DNA of 64,000 nt, from positions 327,236 through 391,235 of the forward strand of contig NZ_JAHRCY010000004.1 in the NCBI RefSeq assembly GCF_019083965.1, read 5' to 3'. A model generated the notes under the pieces. That model was not told the origin of the DNA. It worked only from the letters and a program-made list of their open reading frames with translations, and made no database searches. This stretch comes from Catellatospora tritici. Lineage in GTDB: Bacteria > Actinomycetota > Actinomycetes > Mycobacteriales > Micromonosporaceae. The position numbers and the translations under genes were made by a program. Of the stretch, positions 8,463 to 16,373 are shown in pieces; position 1 is the first letter of the stretch; each line of letters begins with the position of its first letter.

Positions 8463-9155
8463 TCAGGCGAGGGCGGGTGTGCGGCGGACGCCCCGTACGA
8501 GCAGGTAGCCGACCATCCAGCACTCGGCGATGCCCGCGGGCGCGGTCAGCACGGTGCCGGCCGCGTCGCTGAGCCCAGGCACCAGGAACTGGGCCAGCGT
8601 GTCGGCGAGGTAGCCGACACAGCCGATGACGAGCGCGACGCCGAGGGCCCGGGGGAACAGGCCGGAGCGGTACGCCAGGTAGCCCAGCGGCGCCAGCCAC
8701 AGTCCGAAGAAGATCTGCGCCACGATGAACCCGTCGAAGTTCATGTCGAGCAGCAGCAGAACCAGTGATCGGGACTGGGACTCGCCGAGACCGGCGTAGC
8801 CGCCCGGGTCGGTCGCCAGCCGCAGCGCCGCGTAGTGGAACACCGCGTTGAGGCACATGATCGCGACCGCGACCGCCACGAAGGCGACCATGGCTCGGGC
8901 GACGTGCTGGTTCACCTGCGCCAGCAGCCGATGGAAGCCCAGTACCACGAAGAGGAACAGGGTGGCCTGGAGCAGGTCGGCCACGAATCCGAACCGGACC
9001 AGGTCGGCGTGCGCGACGACGTTGGCGGCGGTCGCGGCGGCGTCGCCGGGTACGCGGACCAGGGCTTTCACGTAGAGGAAGGCGAACGCGCCGAAGATCG
9101 CGACGCCTAGGTAGAGCGCGCCGGTGATCCTGGCTGTCCGTTGCGGAGAGGTCAT
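8463..9155 (-). CDS. DUF4386 family membrane protein
   Basis: A 230-residue integral membrane protein with about six hydrophobic helices. The N-terminus TARITGALYLGVAIFGAFAF is typical of DUF4386, and the segment LLLLDMNFDGFIVAQIFFGLWLAPLGYL carries the family pattern. The ATG at 9155 follows GAGGA with six-base spacing. In other actinobacteria DUF4386 genes often sit beside TetR-type or MarR-type regulators. None is present here, but the promoter at 9228-9293 is packed with inverted repeats, so a repressor encoded elsewhere is likely. The function of the family is unknown. Confidence 0.85.
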   Translation of the reverse strand: MTSPQRTARITGALYLGVAIFGAFAFLYVKALVRVPGDAAATAANVVAHADLVRFGFVADLLQATLFLFVVLGFHRLLAQVNQHVARAMVAFVAVAVAIMCLNAVFHYAALRLATDPGGYAGLGESQSRSLVLLLLDMNFDGFIVAQIFFGLWLAPLGYLAYRSGLFPRALGVALVIGCVGYLADTLAQFLVPGLSDAAGTVLTAPAGIAECWMVGYLLVRGVRRTPALA

Positions 9156-9227
9156 GACGGGTCCTCGCTGAGGTCGGCAGTGGAAGCGGCCGAGACCGTA
9201 CGCCGCGCGCAGGCGCCGGATGCCGCG

Positions 9228-9293
9228 TGATGTCAAATATTTCTGACATCACGAAGGTAAGGAATTCTCGACATGATGTCAAGAATTCCTTAC
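9228..9293 (-). promoter_or_regulatory. Minus-strand promoter overlapped by two inverted-repeat operators
   Basis: On the minus strand a TTGACA -35 (complement of 9277-9282) is separated by exactly 17 bases from a TACCTT -10 (complement of 9254-9259), oriented to the DUF4386 gene. A perfect 12-bp inverted repeat (GTAAGGAATTCT at 9257-9268, complement at 9282-9293) spans the -35 and spacer. A second one (TGATGTCA, 8-bp gap, TGACATCA, 9228-9251) covers the start point. The region is much richer in A/T than its surroundings. The layout implies tight repression by a dimeric regulator. Confidence 0.75.
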
Positions 9294-9327
9294 ATCGCCA
9301 GCGTGTGCGCATCCGGACAGACGCAGC

Positions 9328-9359
9328 GGCCCGGACCGCGCCGATGCGCCGTCCGGGCC
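9328..9359 (-). terminator. Terminator of the beta-lactam-like operon
   Basis: A 9-bp perfect stem (GGCCCGGAC at 9328-9336, complement at 9351-9359) with a 14-nt loop lies just after the stop of the radical SAM gene. It marks the 3' end of the six-gene operon starting at 16140. Confidence 0.6.
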
Positions 9360-9372
9360 CTGTGTGCGTACG

Positions 9373-10743
9373 TCAGGCGGGCTGCGGCTCCGCCAGCAGG
9401 TGGCCCTGCCGGACCGACTCGACCATGCGACCGAACGCGTCGTCGGTGCTGAAGTAGAAGACCCCCGGTCCGTCGCCGTCGCCGCCGCGGTTGCTCGCCG
9501 CCAGCAGCAGCCCCGCCACCCGCTCGTAGAAGCGGGCCGGGTCCAGGCGGGTCGGGAACAGCGTGTGGTAGCAGTCGAACAGTTCCGGGTCGTCGCTGAT
9601 CAGGTCGTGGCGCACCTCGTCGTACAGGTCGGTGCCCGGCAGGGGAGTGAGCACCGAGAAGCTGGGCATGTCCACGCCCAGCTCGTCGATGGTGCGGTGC
9701 AGCCGGTCGAAGTCGGCGTCGTCCCAGCCGGGCCGCACGATGAAGTTCGCCCGCACCTTCACCCCGAGGCCGTGGAACAGGTCCATCGCCTGCCGCGTCT
9801 GCCCCGAGTCGGTGCCTTTGTGGTAGCCGTCCAGCTCGTTGTCGGTCATCGACTCCGCGCCGATCAGCACCGAGTCCAGCCCCACCTGTGCCCACCGCGT
9901 GATCACGTCCGGCCGTCGCGTGGCCGTGTCGGTGCGCACGTACATGTGGTACCGCTTGTCCAGGCCGTCCTGCTCGATCGCGTCGGCCAGTTCCAGCATC
10001 CGCTGCGGCTGGATGAACGCCTCGTCGTCGACGACGTAGATGTTGCGGTTGGGGATGTCGTTCAGCTCCCCGACGATCCGCTCGGCCTCCTTGACCAGAT
10101 AACGCCGGTCGGTCATCCGCCACAGCGAGCAGAAGTTGCACTGGTACGGGCACCCGGCGCTGAACCGCGCCAGTGCCACCGGCCGGTAGATCGAGTGGAA
10201 ATAGTCCTCGCGATGATGGGCCAGCAGCGTCCGGTCCGGCCGGGGCAGCTCGTTCAGGCTGGCCGGCGCCGGTTTGGTGATCCGCCGCAGCTCGGCCCGC
10301 GCCTGGTAGGGCGCCAGCCCGATCGTCGGCAGCACCGGCTGCCCCGCCTCCAGCGCCGCGACCAGGTGCCGCACCGGACCGGCGCCCTCACCGGCCACGA
10401 CCCAGTCCGCGGCGAACCCGTCCAGCCACTCCGTCGACACCGTCGGGTGGTGTCCACCGATCATCAGCGGCACATCCGGCCACAGCCGCTTGGCCTCCTT
10501 GGTGACCGCACGGGCCACGTGCACGTTGGTCGTGTACGGCACCGCGACGCCGACCAGGTCCGGCGCCTCGTGCGACTGCGCCCACTCGGCCAACGGCGGA
10601 TCGAGCCGCAGGTCGACGATCCGGACGTCGTGGTGGTCGCGCAGCGCCCCCGCCAGGTACTCCAGCGGCAGGGGTTCACAGCAGCTGAGCTGGTCGCTCA
10701 GCACCGCGCGGGGATTGCGTGGCCATACCAGCAGGATCCGCAC
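9373..10743 (-). CDS. B12-binding-domain radical SAM enzyme
   Basis: A 456-residue protein. The N-terminal 140 residues (MRILLVWPRNP, then LVGVAVPYTTN and IGGHHPTVS) form a Rossmann-like cobalamin-binding domain. The radical SAM core follows with the CxxxCxxC cluster motif in GCPYQCNFCSLW near residue 200, then a TIM-barrel pattern (YVVDDEAF, GAESMTDNELDGYHKG). The family includes C-methylases and ring-forming enzymes. In the thienamycin cluster three proteins of this class (ThnK, ThnL, ThnP) tailor the carbapenam core. This is the last gene of the operon and starts 11 bases after the AMP-ligase gene, with a GAGGAGG site overlapping that stop. A tailoring role on a carbapenam is inferred. Confidence 0.88.
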   Translation of the reverse strand: MRILLVWPRNPRAVLSDQLSCCEPLPLEYLAGALRDHHDVRIVDLRLDPPLAEWAQSHEAPDLVGVAVPYTTNVHVARAVTKEAKRLWPDVPLMIGGHHPTVSTEWLDGFAADWVVAGEGAGPVRHLVAALEAGQPVLPTIGLAPYQARAELRRITKPAPASLNELPRPDRTLLAHHREDYFHSIYRPVALARFSAGCPYQCNFCSLWRMTDRRYLVKEAERIVGELNDIPNRNIYVVDDEAFIQPQRMLELADAIEQDGLDKRYHMYVRTDTATRRPDVITRWAQVGLDSVLIGAESMTDNELDGYHKGTDSGQTRQAMDLFHGLGVKVRANFIVRPGWDDADFDRLHRTIDELGVDMPSFSVLTPLPGTDLYDEVRHDLISDDPELFDCYHTLFPTRLDPARFYERVAGLLLAASNRGGDGDGPGVFYFSTDDAFGRMVESVRQGHLLAEPQPA

Positions 10744-10753
10744 GTTCGCCTCC

Positions 10754-11857
10754 TCAGTAGACGCCTTCTACCCGGCCCAGCTGGGTGAACTCGGGGCTGT
10801 ACGGGTCGCCCAGCCACGGCCACGGGAACTCCTCGGCGGCCTCGCCGTAGGGCCGCACCCGCCGCCCCCGGTCACGCTCCAGGAACCCGGGGATGAGCTG
10901 GTCGTCGGTGAGCCGCCACACCCGCACCCGACCCTCGTCGCCGAACGGCACCGGCGCGCCCTCGTCGTCGACCAGGTCCAGCAGCACGTACGGCGAGCAC
11001 GGGATGTAGACGACGCGGTGGTCATCGGCGTCCTCGAACGGCTTCTGCCAGCTGATCCCGGTGGTGGAGGTGCCGTACACCCCGATCACCGGCACGCCCG
11101 GGAACACCGATTCGCGCAGCAGCCGGTTGGTCTCCGGCTCCATCGTGGTGCCCGCGTGCACGATCGCCCGCACCCCGGCGAACAGACCCGGGTCCAGGTA
11201 CTCCGGCAGCATCTCCAGCAACCGCGAGGTGCAGAACATGACGCCGATCCGCTGGCTGACCACGATCGCCTCGATCTGGTCCCAGATGTGGCGCACGTAC
11301 CGGTCCGAGGCGGCGGTCATCCCCTCCTCGCCGTAGATCTTCACGATCCGGGGGTCGAGGTCGATGGAGAAGCAGCGCCCGCCCCGGCTCTCGGCGAAGT
11401 CGACGATGAGCCGCCCCGTGGTGTGCGGCCCCATCGGCCCGATGAACAGCCAGTTCTCGTTTCGGGGCACGCCGTAGCGGTCCATGAACGCGTGCGAGAA
11501 CTCCCGCACCCGCTTCCAGTACGTCGACCCCCACGTGCCGTGTTTGGGCAGGCCGGTGGTGCCGCCGGTCTGCGATGCCCACAGGAACCGTTCGCTCGCG
11601 ACGACGTCGGCGGGGATGAAGTCCTCGACCGGGCGGCGCCGGGTCGCCTCCTCGTAGGCGAGCTGGTCGTCCTCGTCCCGCAGACCCACCAGGGCCTGCG
11701 CGTCGGCGAACCCGCCGACCTTGTCGTACCCGGACGCGCCCAGGGCGGCGTCGCGGTCGCGCCAGTACGGCGAGCCGGTGTCGGGGTGCAGGTGGCGGCG
11801 GATGATCCGGACGACGTCGTCGTCGGTCACCGGCCTGAGTCCGGTGGACGGCGGCAC
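10754..11857 (-). CDS. AMP-dependent ligase, LuxE/PaaK-like, ThnN-like by context
   Basis: A 367-residue adenylate-forming enzyme shorter than usual, lacking most of the mobile C-terminal domain. The phosphate-binding motif is SQTGGTTGLPK near residue 100, and the adenine-binding motif is VYGTSTTG. The size and pairing with a reductase gene resemble LuxE acyl-protein synthetases and phenylacetate-CoA ligase relatives. AAGGAGG lies four bases before the GTG at 11857; a GTG at 11878 that overlaps the previous stop as GTGA is an alternative start. It probably activates a carboxylate as an acyl-adenylate for the reductase encoded just upstream. The thienamycin cluster has, to my recollection, an analogous ligase/reductase pair (ThnN/ThnO). 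Confidence 0.75.
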   Translation of the reverse strand: MPPSTGLRPVTDDDVVRIIRRHLHPDTGSPYWRDRDAALGASGYDKVGGFADAQALVGLRDEDDQLAYEEATRRRPVEDFIPADVVASERFLWASQTGGTTGLPKHGTWGSTYWKRVREFSHAFMDRYGVPRNENWLFIGPMGPHTTGRLIVDFAESRGGRCFSIDLDPRIVKIYGEEGMTAASDRYVRHIWDQIEAIVVSQRIGVMFCTSRLLEMLPEYLDPGLFAGVRAIVHAGTTMEPETNRLLRESVFPGVPVIGVYGTSTTGISWQKPFEDADDHRVVYIPCSPYVLLDLVDDEGAPVPFGDEGRVRVWRLTDDQLIPGFLERDRGRRVRPYGEAAEEFPWPWLGDPYSPEFTQLGRVEGVY

Positions 11858-11874
11858 GGGGCCTCCTTCGGGTG

Positions 11875-13260
11875 TCACGCGCCGGTGTGCAGCGCCTTCT
11901 TCTGGAACAGGAAGTCGGCCAGGTAGCCCTCCTGCGGGTCGACCGGCTCGTACGCCCGGTCGACGTGCCCGCCGGAGAAGACCTTGGTGATGCCGGGTTC
12001 GGCCAGCAGCCGCTCGACCAGCTCCGGGTCATCGCCGACCACGGACACGATCAGCGAGGGGCTGCACACGGCGGCAACGCGCTCGCGGGTCACCGGCGCC
12101 ACGACGGTGCACGGGAACGGCAGCTCCATCCCGAACAGTGCCGAGCCCGGCTCGACCAGCAGCACGGTCGGGCGTAGGAACACCGTGCCGTCGAGCTCGA
12201 CCAGCAGCTCACGGCCCAGGCCCGTGGCCGCGGTGACGTCCACGGCCCCCGCCGCGATCTCGCGGCGCAGCAGCCGGACCAGGTCGTCGGCGAGTCTGCG
12301 CGCGGGGAACGCGGGCACCCGCGCGGCCGGATCGGCCAGCGGCAGCACCGGGTACGCCGCGAACGCCTCGGCCAGCCGCCGCGCCGCCGACGCCGCGTCG
12401 GCCCGGTCACCGACGACGGCCAGGGCACTCATGTTGGTGCACAGCCGACCGGAGCCCTGGAACGCCAGCCGGGCCAGCCGGTCCCAGGTCTCGGGCGCCG
12501 GATCGGCGTCGGGCAGCACGGTCTTGCTGCGGCCGAAGTGGTAGGTCTTCAGCCGGGCGGGGGACAGGTCCGGCGGGGCGTCCTCACCGGGCCACACCAC
12601 CTGGTCGGCCAGGCGCAGCCAGGTCGGGGCGTCGCCGTGGCACACCGAGACGGCGCCCGGCGGCAGGCCCTCGGCGTACAGCGCGGCGACGAAGATGCCC
12701 GCCACGAACGGATCGCGGTCGGAGGTGTTGACCAGGGTCGGTCGCCGGGCGGCCAGCACCTGCAGCCACTCGATCATGATGGTGGGGAAGTTCGCGGGCA
12801 CCCGCACCATGCAGGTGCTTCCGGCAGGCAGCCACCGCCACGGCCGCCCGCACACGCCGGTGCGGTACGCCGAAAGGCTCCCATCGGGGGACTGGGCGGA
12901 CAGGATCGCGTCAAGGTGGTCCAGGTGGTCGGCGACGGCGGCGACCCCACGCAGCACCCGCAGCCGGGGCAGGCCGGTCGCCGCCGACAGCGCGTCCAGC
13001 TCGCGGTCGTGCCGCCCGGCCTCCAGCTCGCGCCGCACCCGGGCCCCGGCCCTGGTGAACAGGTCGAACCAGGCCTGGTCGTCGACCTCGCGCAGCGCCG
13101 GGGCGACCTGTCTGGCCTGCTGCACCATCTGCTGCTGGACGAGACGTCCGGCGACGGACACGCGCGCGACCACGGAACCGTCCGCGCCGGTCAGAGCGCG
13201 GCTGCTCGAGGTCGTCAAGGCCCGGTCGCCGAGCCAGATGGGCACGTCGAGGTCGGTCAC
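11875..13260 (-). CDS. LuxC-like acyl reductase (aldehyde dehydrogenase fold), ThnO-like by context
   Basis: A 461-residue protein of the aldehyde dehydrogenase superfamily, closest in layout to LuxC acyl-CoA reductases. There is no classical ALDH N-terminal signature, but residues PAGSTCMVRVPANFPTIMI contribute a nucleotide pocket, and the probable nucleophile is the cysteine in GSGRLCTNMS. The GTG at 13260 follows GAAGGGGG and overlaps the preceding stop as GTGA; the next gene begins at or near this stop. Together with the neighbouring AMP ligase it would reduce a carboxylate to an aldehyde. In this cluster a plausible product is glutamate 5-semialdehyde, which cyclises to pyrroline-5-carboxylate, the CarB substrate. 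That is inference. Confidence 0.75.
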   Translation of the reverse strand: MTDLDVPIWLGDRALTTSSSRALTGADGSVVARVSVAGRLVQQQMVQQARQVAPALREVDDQAWFDLFTRAGARVRRELEAGRHDRELDALSAATGLPRLRVLRGVAAVADHLDHLDAILSAQSPDGSLSAYRTGVCGRPWRWLPAGSTCMVRVPANFPTIMIEWLQVLAARRPTLVNTSDRDPFVAGIFVAALYAEGLPPGAVSVCHGDAPTWLRLADQVVWPGEDAPPDLSPARLKTYHFGRSKTVLPDADPAPETWDRLARLAFQGSGRLCTNMSALAVVGDRADAASAARRLAEAFAAYPVLPLADPAARVPAFPARRLADDLVRLLRREIAAGAVDVTAATGLGRELLVELDGTVFLRPTVLLVEPGSALFGMELPFPCTVVAPVTRERVAAVCSPSLIVSVVGDDPELVERLLAEPGITKVFSGGHVDRAYEPVDPQEGYLADFLFQKKALHTGA

Positions 13261-13997
13261 GCGGCAGCCCCCTTCGTGAGCGGCGCGGCGGCTTCGGCCG
13301 GTAGGCGTACGGGCGCCCACGTGTCGGCGGCGGGATCGGCGGTGAAGTCGTAGCGCAGCAGCCCGTCCGCGCCCAGGGCGAGCAGCGCGGCCGAGGTGGA
13401 CGCGTAGCGGCGGCCACCGTGTTCGGTGTCGACGAGCAGGTCGTGCGGCGGTTCGGTCCAGGCACCCCAGGCAGACGTCGGGGTCAGCCCGGGTCGCGGG
13501 TCCGGTTCGGGCAGGGTGGCCAACCAGGCCAGGGCCGTGCGGGCGCGCGGGTGGTCGGGATCGTCGAGTCCCGGGTACAGCAGCACGTGCCGTCCCGCCC
13601 CGACCTCGGCCTGCCGCAGCGCGCTGCCGTCCCAGCTCCACACGGTCAGCCCGTCGGGCCGGATCCGCAGCGCGTGGAAGCCGCCGCGCGCCCTCGCCAC
13701 CCAGTCCGCCGCCGGGTCGGCGGCGTCCGACAGCAGCCGTAGCGGCAGTTCGCCGCGGCTGAGTGTCCCGCCGGTCGCGGCGGGCGCCGCGTTGACCACC
13801 ACGGCCGCGCTGGTCGTGGCCGGGTCGACCGCGAGCCAGGTGCCGCCGGACTCCAGATCCAGGCCGCCGATCAGCGACGATCCGGGCCAGTGGGCGGCCG
13901 GGGGGAGCCAGGGTCGGTCGGTGAACTCGTCGCGTACCGCCAGCAGCAGCACCGGCCAGCGGGTGTCCGGCGCGTATCGCAGCGCGACCGTGCACAC
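13257..13997 (-). CDS. NRDE/TANGO2 family protein, possible Ntn-type amidohydrolase
   Basis: A 246-residue protein of the NRDE/TANGO2 family (PF05742). The first residues, Met-Cys-Thr-Val, and the later LLAVRDEFTDRPW correspond to the family's MC start and NRDE box; here the box reads VRDE. The family is thought to adopt an N-terminal-nucleophile fold, so Cys2 could act as nucleophile after loss of Met1. The GTG at 13997 lies two bases after the stop of the carbapenam-synthetase-like gene, with GGAG seven bases upstream, and the 3' end overlaps the reductase gene by four bases. Family members are usually stand-alone. Its place between beta-lactam genes suggests an acylase or acyltransferase step, which is unproven. 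Confidence 0.75.
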   Translation of the reverse strand: MCTVALRYAPDTRWPVLLLAVRDEFTDRPWLPPAAHWPGSSLIGGLDLESGGTWLAVDPATTSAAVVVNAAPAATGGTLSRGELPLRLLSDAADPAADWVARARGGFHALRIRPDGLTVWSWDGSALRQAEVGAGRHVLLYPGLDDPDHPRARTALAWLATLPEPDPRPGLTPTSAWGAWTEPPHDLLVDTEHGGRRYASTSAALLALGADGLLRYDFTADPAADTWAPVRLPAEAAAPLTKGAAA

Positions 13998-13999
13998 GG

Positions 14000-15361
14000 T
14001 CAGCTCCGCGGCATGCCGGGCGCCCGCGCCAGCAGCCGCGCCACCGCGTCGGAGTGGTCGGCGTGGGCGGCGCCGAGCGGGTCGACGCGCACCCGCGCGG
14101 CGACCGTGTCGAAGCAGTCCAGATAGGCCTCGGCCTTGGCCTGTGCGCCGCCGAAGCACGCGTTCAGTCCGCGCTGCAGTCCGCCGCCGTGGTGCACGGC
14201 GACCTTGCGCCGCCACGCGATCGGCTCGGGCAGCTGCCGGGCCATCGCGGCCCGGAAGTACGCCTTCTCCCGCCCGCCGTCGACCTTGCAGTGCGGGTGC
14301 ACCGCCAACGCGGTCGCGATCACGTCCGGATGCCAGTACGGGTGCAGCAGCCGCTTGCCCCGCGCCGTCGCGAACACCGTGGTCAGCTCGCCGCTGTACC
14401 GGGTGTCGTCGATCCCCTCGCGGATGATCCCGATCAGCTCGTCCGGATCGCGGGTCGTCACCGGCAGCCCCAGGTTCAGCAGGTCACTGCCGTACCCGGT
14501 GAGCACCTGCGGCTCGACCACCGCCCCTCGGCGCAGCAGCGCCACCGCGGTGACGGCGATGTCGACCTTCTCCGGGTGGGCGTGGCCCAGCACCCGGATC
14601 ACCTCCGGCACGGCCCCGATCAGCTCGGCGGCGGTCAGGTCGATGCGCCGGTGCGCGATGCCCAGGTAACCGGCCAACTCGGCCGCCCCCGCATACTCGT
14701 CCCCCCACGGCGTGCCCGCGCTGTACGCGGTCACCCGCAGCCCGGCGCGGTGCGCCAGCGTGGTCACCGCCCCGGAGTCGATGCCCTCCGACAGCATCGT
14801 GGCCACCGGTGCGGCCGGGTCGGTGTAGGCCCGCACGGCGTCGCCCAGCGCCGACACGAACGCCGCACCGGCCGCCACGGGGTCGGTCAGCGTCGGGGTC
14901 AGTGCCGCGTCGAGCGGGTCGACCTGGTCGGACGTGTCGACCGCCCAACCGGAGCCGAGGCGGCGCACCCGGGTCACCGACCCCGGCACCAGCCGTCGTA
15001 CGCCGTGCAGCGCGGTGCTGCCCTCCCGGTGGATGGCGGCCCGATCGCCGACGGCCTGCGGCAGGCCCCACGCGGCGGCGGCCGACGCGGCGACGAACAC
15101 GTCGCTGCAGACCAGCACCCGGCCGTGGAACCGGTCATTGACCAGGTACAGCGGGATCTCGTTGAGTGGGGAGGTGGTGGCGGTGAAACCGTCGGCGTCG
15201 ACCTCGACGCCGGTGCGTTCGGTCGGCCCGGCCCGCCACGACGAGCCGTCACCGAGATCGGGGTAGCTGCCGTACACGTAGGGAGCCTTGTCGCCGCCCA
15301 CCAGGGCCGCCGCCAGCGGCGGCACCGGGGCGGTCGCGGTCAGGAACCAGGCGTGGGTCAC
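14000..15361 (-). CDS. Carbapenam/beta-lactam synthetase-like protein (CarA/ThnM type)
   Basis: A 453-residue asparagine-synthetase-B homologue. The N-terminal glutaminase-like domain has no Cys2, so it does not use glutamine, as in beta-lactam synthetases. The ATP pyrophosphatase loop is SEGIDS at 191-196 instead of the usual SGGxDS. Residues matching the Pectobacterium CarA catalytic set are present: Tyr290 in LTGYGSDLL, Glu325 in RYSGEL and Lys386 in AWRRKVAVHHGG. The Tyr-Glu spacing of 35 is the same as CarA Tyr345-Glu380. The protein should adenylate a carboxymethylproline and close the beta-lactam ring. The GTG start overlaps the crotonase stop as GTGA, so the two are translationally coupled. 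Confidence 0.88.
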   Translation of the reverse strand: MTHAWFLTATAPVPPLAAALVGGDKAPYVYGSYPDLGDGSSWRAGPTERTGVEVDADGFTATTSPLNEIPLYLVNDRFHGRVLVCSDVFVAASAAAAWGLPQAVGDRAAIHREGSTALHGVRRLVPGSVTRVRRLGSGWAVDTSDQVDPLDAALTPTLTDPVAAGAAFVSALGDAVRAYTDPAAPVATMLSEGIDSGAVTTLAHRAGLRVTAYSAGTPWGDEYAGAAELAGYLGIAHRRIDLTAAELIGAVPEVIRVLGHAHPEKVDIAVTAVALLRRGAVVEPQVLTGYGSDLLNLGLPVTTRDPDELIGIIREGIDDTRYSGELTTVFATARGKRLLHPYWHPDVIATALAVHPHCKVDGGREKAYFRAAMARQLPEPIAWRRKVAVHHGGGLQRGLNACFGGAQAKAEAYLDCFDTVAARVRVDPLGAAHADHSDAVARLLARAPGMPRS

Positions 15362-16140
15362 GGCTGCCGCCCGATGACGCGCCGCATCCGCTGCTGCGCC
15401 TCGCCCGCCGCGAACGCCCGCCGGTGCGCCAGCTTGCCCTCGGCGCGCACCCGCTCCAGCCCGGCCACGAACGGGCCGTTGATCCGCGGCCGGGTCGACT
15501 GCACCGCGGCGGTGGTGTATCCGGCGATGGTCCGGGCCAGCTCCAGCGCCCGCGGCAGCACCAGCGCCGGGGGTTGGGTCTCCTGCAGCAGCCGGTCGGC
15601 CAGGGCTCGCCGGGCATCCCACCGCGCGCAGGTGAACAGCATCGCCTGCATCACGCTGCGCCCGGCCACCGACTCCAGCATGAACCCGCCGAAATTGCAG
15701 GCGATGCCGAGCTGGAACTCCGGCATGACCAGGTGGCTGCGTTCGCTGCCGATGCGGTAGTCGCAGCACAGCGCGATCTGCAGCCCGATGCCGATGGCGA
15801 ACCCGTCGACGGCCGCGACGATCGGCGTGGGCACCGAGGCCAGGGTCGTGTACAGGTCGGTGATGTCGTCGATCCACGCGTCGACCTCGTCGCCGCCGGT
15901 GAACTCCGACACCTCGTGGAAGTCGCCGCCCGCGCCGAAGGAGCGGTTCTCGCCGCCGTACAGCACGATGGCGCCGACATTCTCGTCACCGTCGAGGTCG
16001 AGCACGGTCTGGCGCAGCTCGCGCATGCGGGCGCGGCTGAACGGATTCTGCTCGTGCGCGGCGCTGAATTCGACCAACGCAATTCGCCCGGGGAGAACCT
16101 CGGCGGTCATCGTGGCGGTCGATGCGGCGGTTTCCCCCAT
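15358..16140 (-). CDS. Carboxymethylproline synthase-like crotonase (CarB/ThnE type)
   Basis: A 260-residue crotonase-superfamily protein that can be aligned to Pectobacterium CarB almost without gaps, with an offset of ten residues. Shared elements are NPFSR, YGG..RSF.AGGDF, the helix VDGFAIGIGLQIAL with Gln121 (CarB Gln111), MPEF with Glu141 (CarB Glu131) and His239 (CarB His229). The CarB oxyanion-hole residue Met108 is Ile118 here. CarB joins malonyl-CoA and pyrroline-5-carboxylate to give (2S,5S)-carboxymethylproline, and the same reaction is expected here. It is the first gene of the six-gene operon; the ATG follows GGAAGG by seven bases. Confidence 0.9.
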   Translation of the reverse strand: MGETAASTATMTAEVLPGRIALVEFSAAHEQNPFSRARMRELRQTVLDLDGDENVGAIVLYGGENRSFGAGGDFHEVSEFTGGDEVDAWIDDITDLYTTLASVPTPIVAAVDGFAIGIGLQIALCCDYRIGSERSHLVMPEFQLGIACNFGGFMLESVAGRSVMQAMLFTCARWDARRALADRLLQETQPPALVLPRALELARTIAGYTTAAVQSTRPRINGPFVAGLERVRAEGKLAHRRAFAAGEAQQRMRRVIGRQP

Positions 16141-16373
16141 GAGTTAGCCTTCCGCAGTAGCCGGATCGTGCTCGGATGCGATGTGCCAGGTCAGTGCTGA
16201 CATCAATGGGGAAGGACCGCTCTGTCCCGAACCTATGCGCACCAACGCATCCATGTGTGCGAACAGCGGCGCATTGACCTATATTTAACGGCCGGTTCCA
16301 AGATTAAATGGCGACACATTGGACCGTCAAGGCAGCTGTCGCCAACCAGCCCGCACCGGGAGACACACGGCCG
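16141..16373. promoter_or_regulatory. Divergent control region of the cluster
   Basis: This 233-bp gap separates the first gene of the crotonase operon (minus) from the acyl-CoA-dehydrogenase-like gene (plus). Its middle (16270-16310) is the most A/T-rich stretch of the cluster, with TTGACC at 16274-16279 and TATATTTAA following. There is a short inverted repeat ATGCG-6-CGCAT at 16235-16250. Promoters for both directions are expected here. I could not fit a -35/-10 pair with normal spacing. Confidence 0.45.

Noticed and set aside
16274..16308. A TTGACC box as -35 of a promoter for the acyl-CoA dehydrogenase-like gene
   Set aside because: No -10 box is found at 16-19 bases; the nearest A/T-rich hexamer is 23 bases away.
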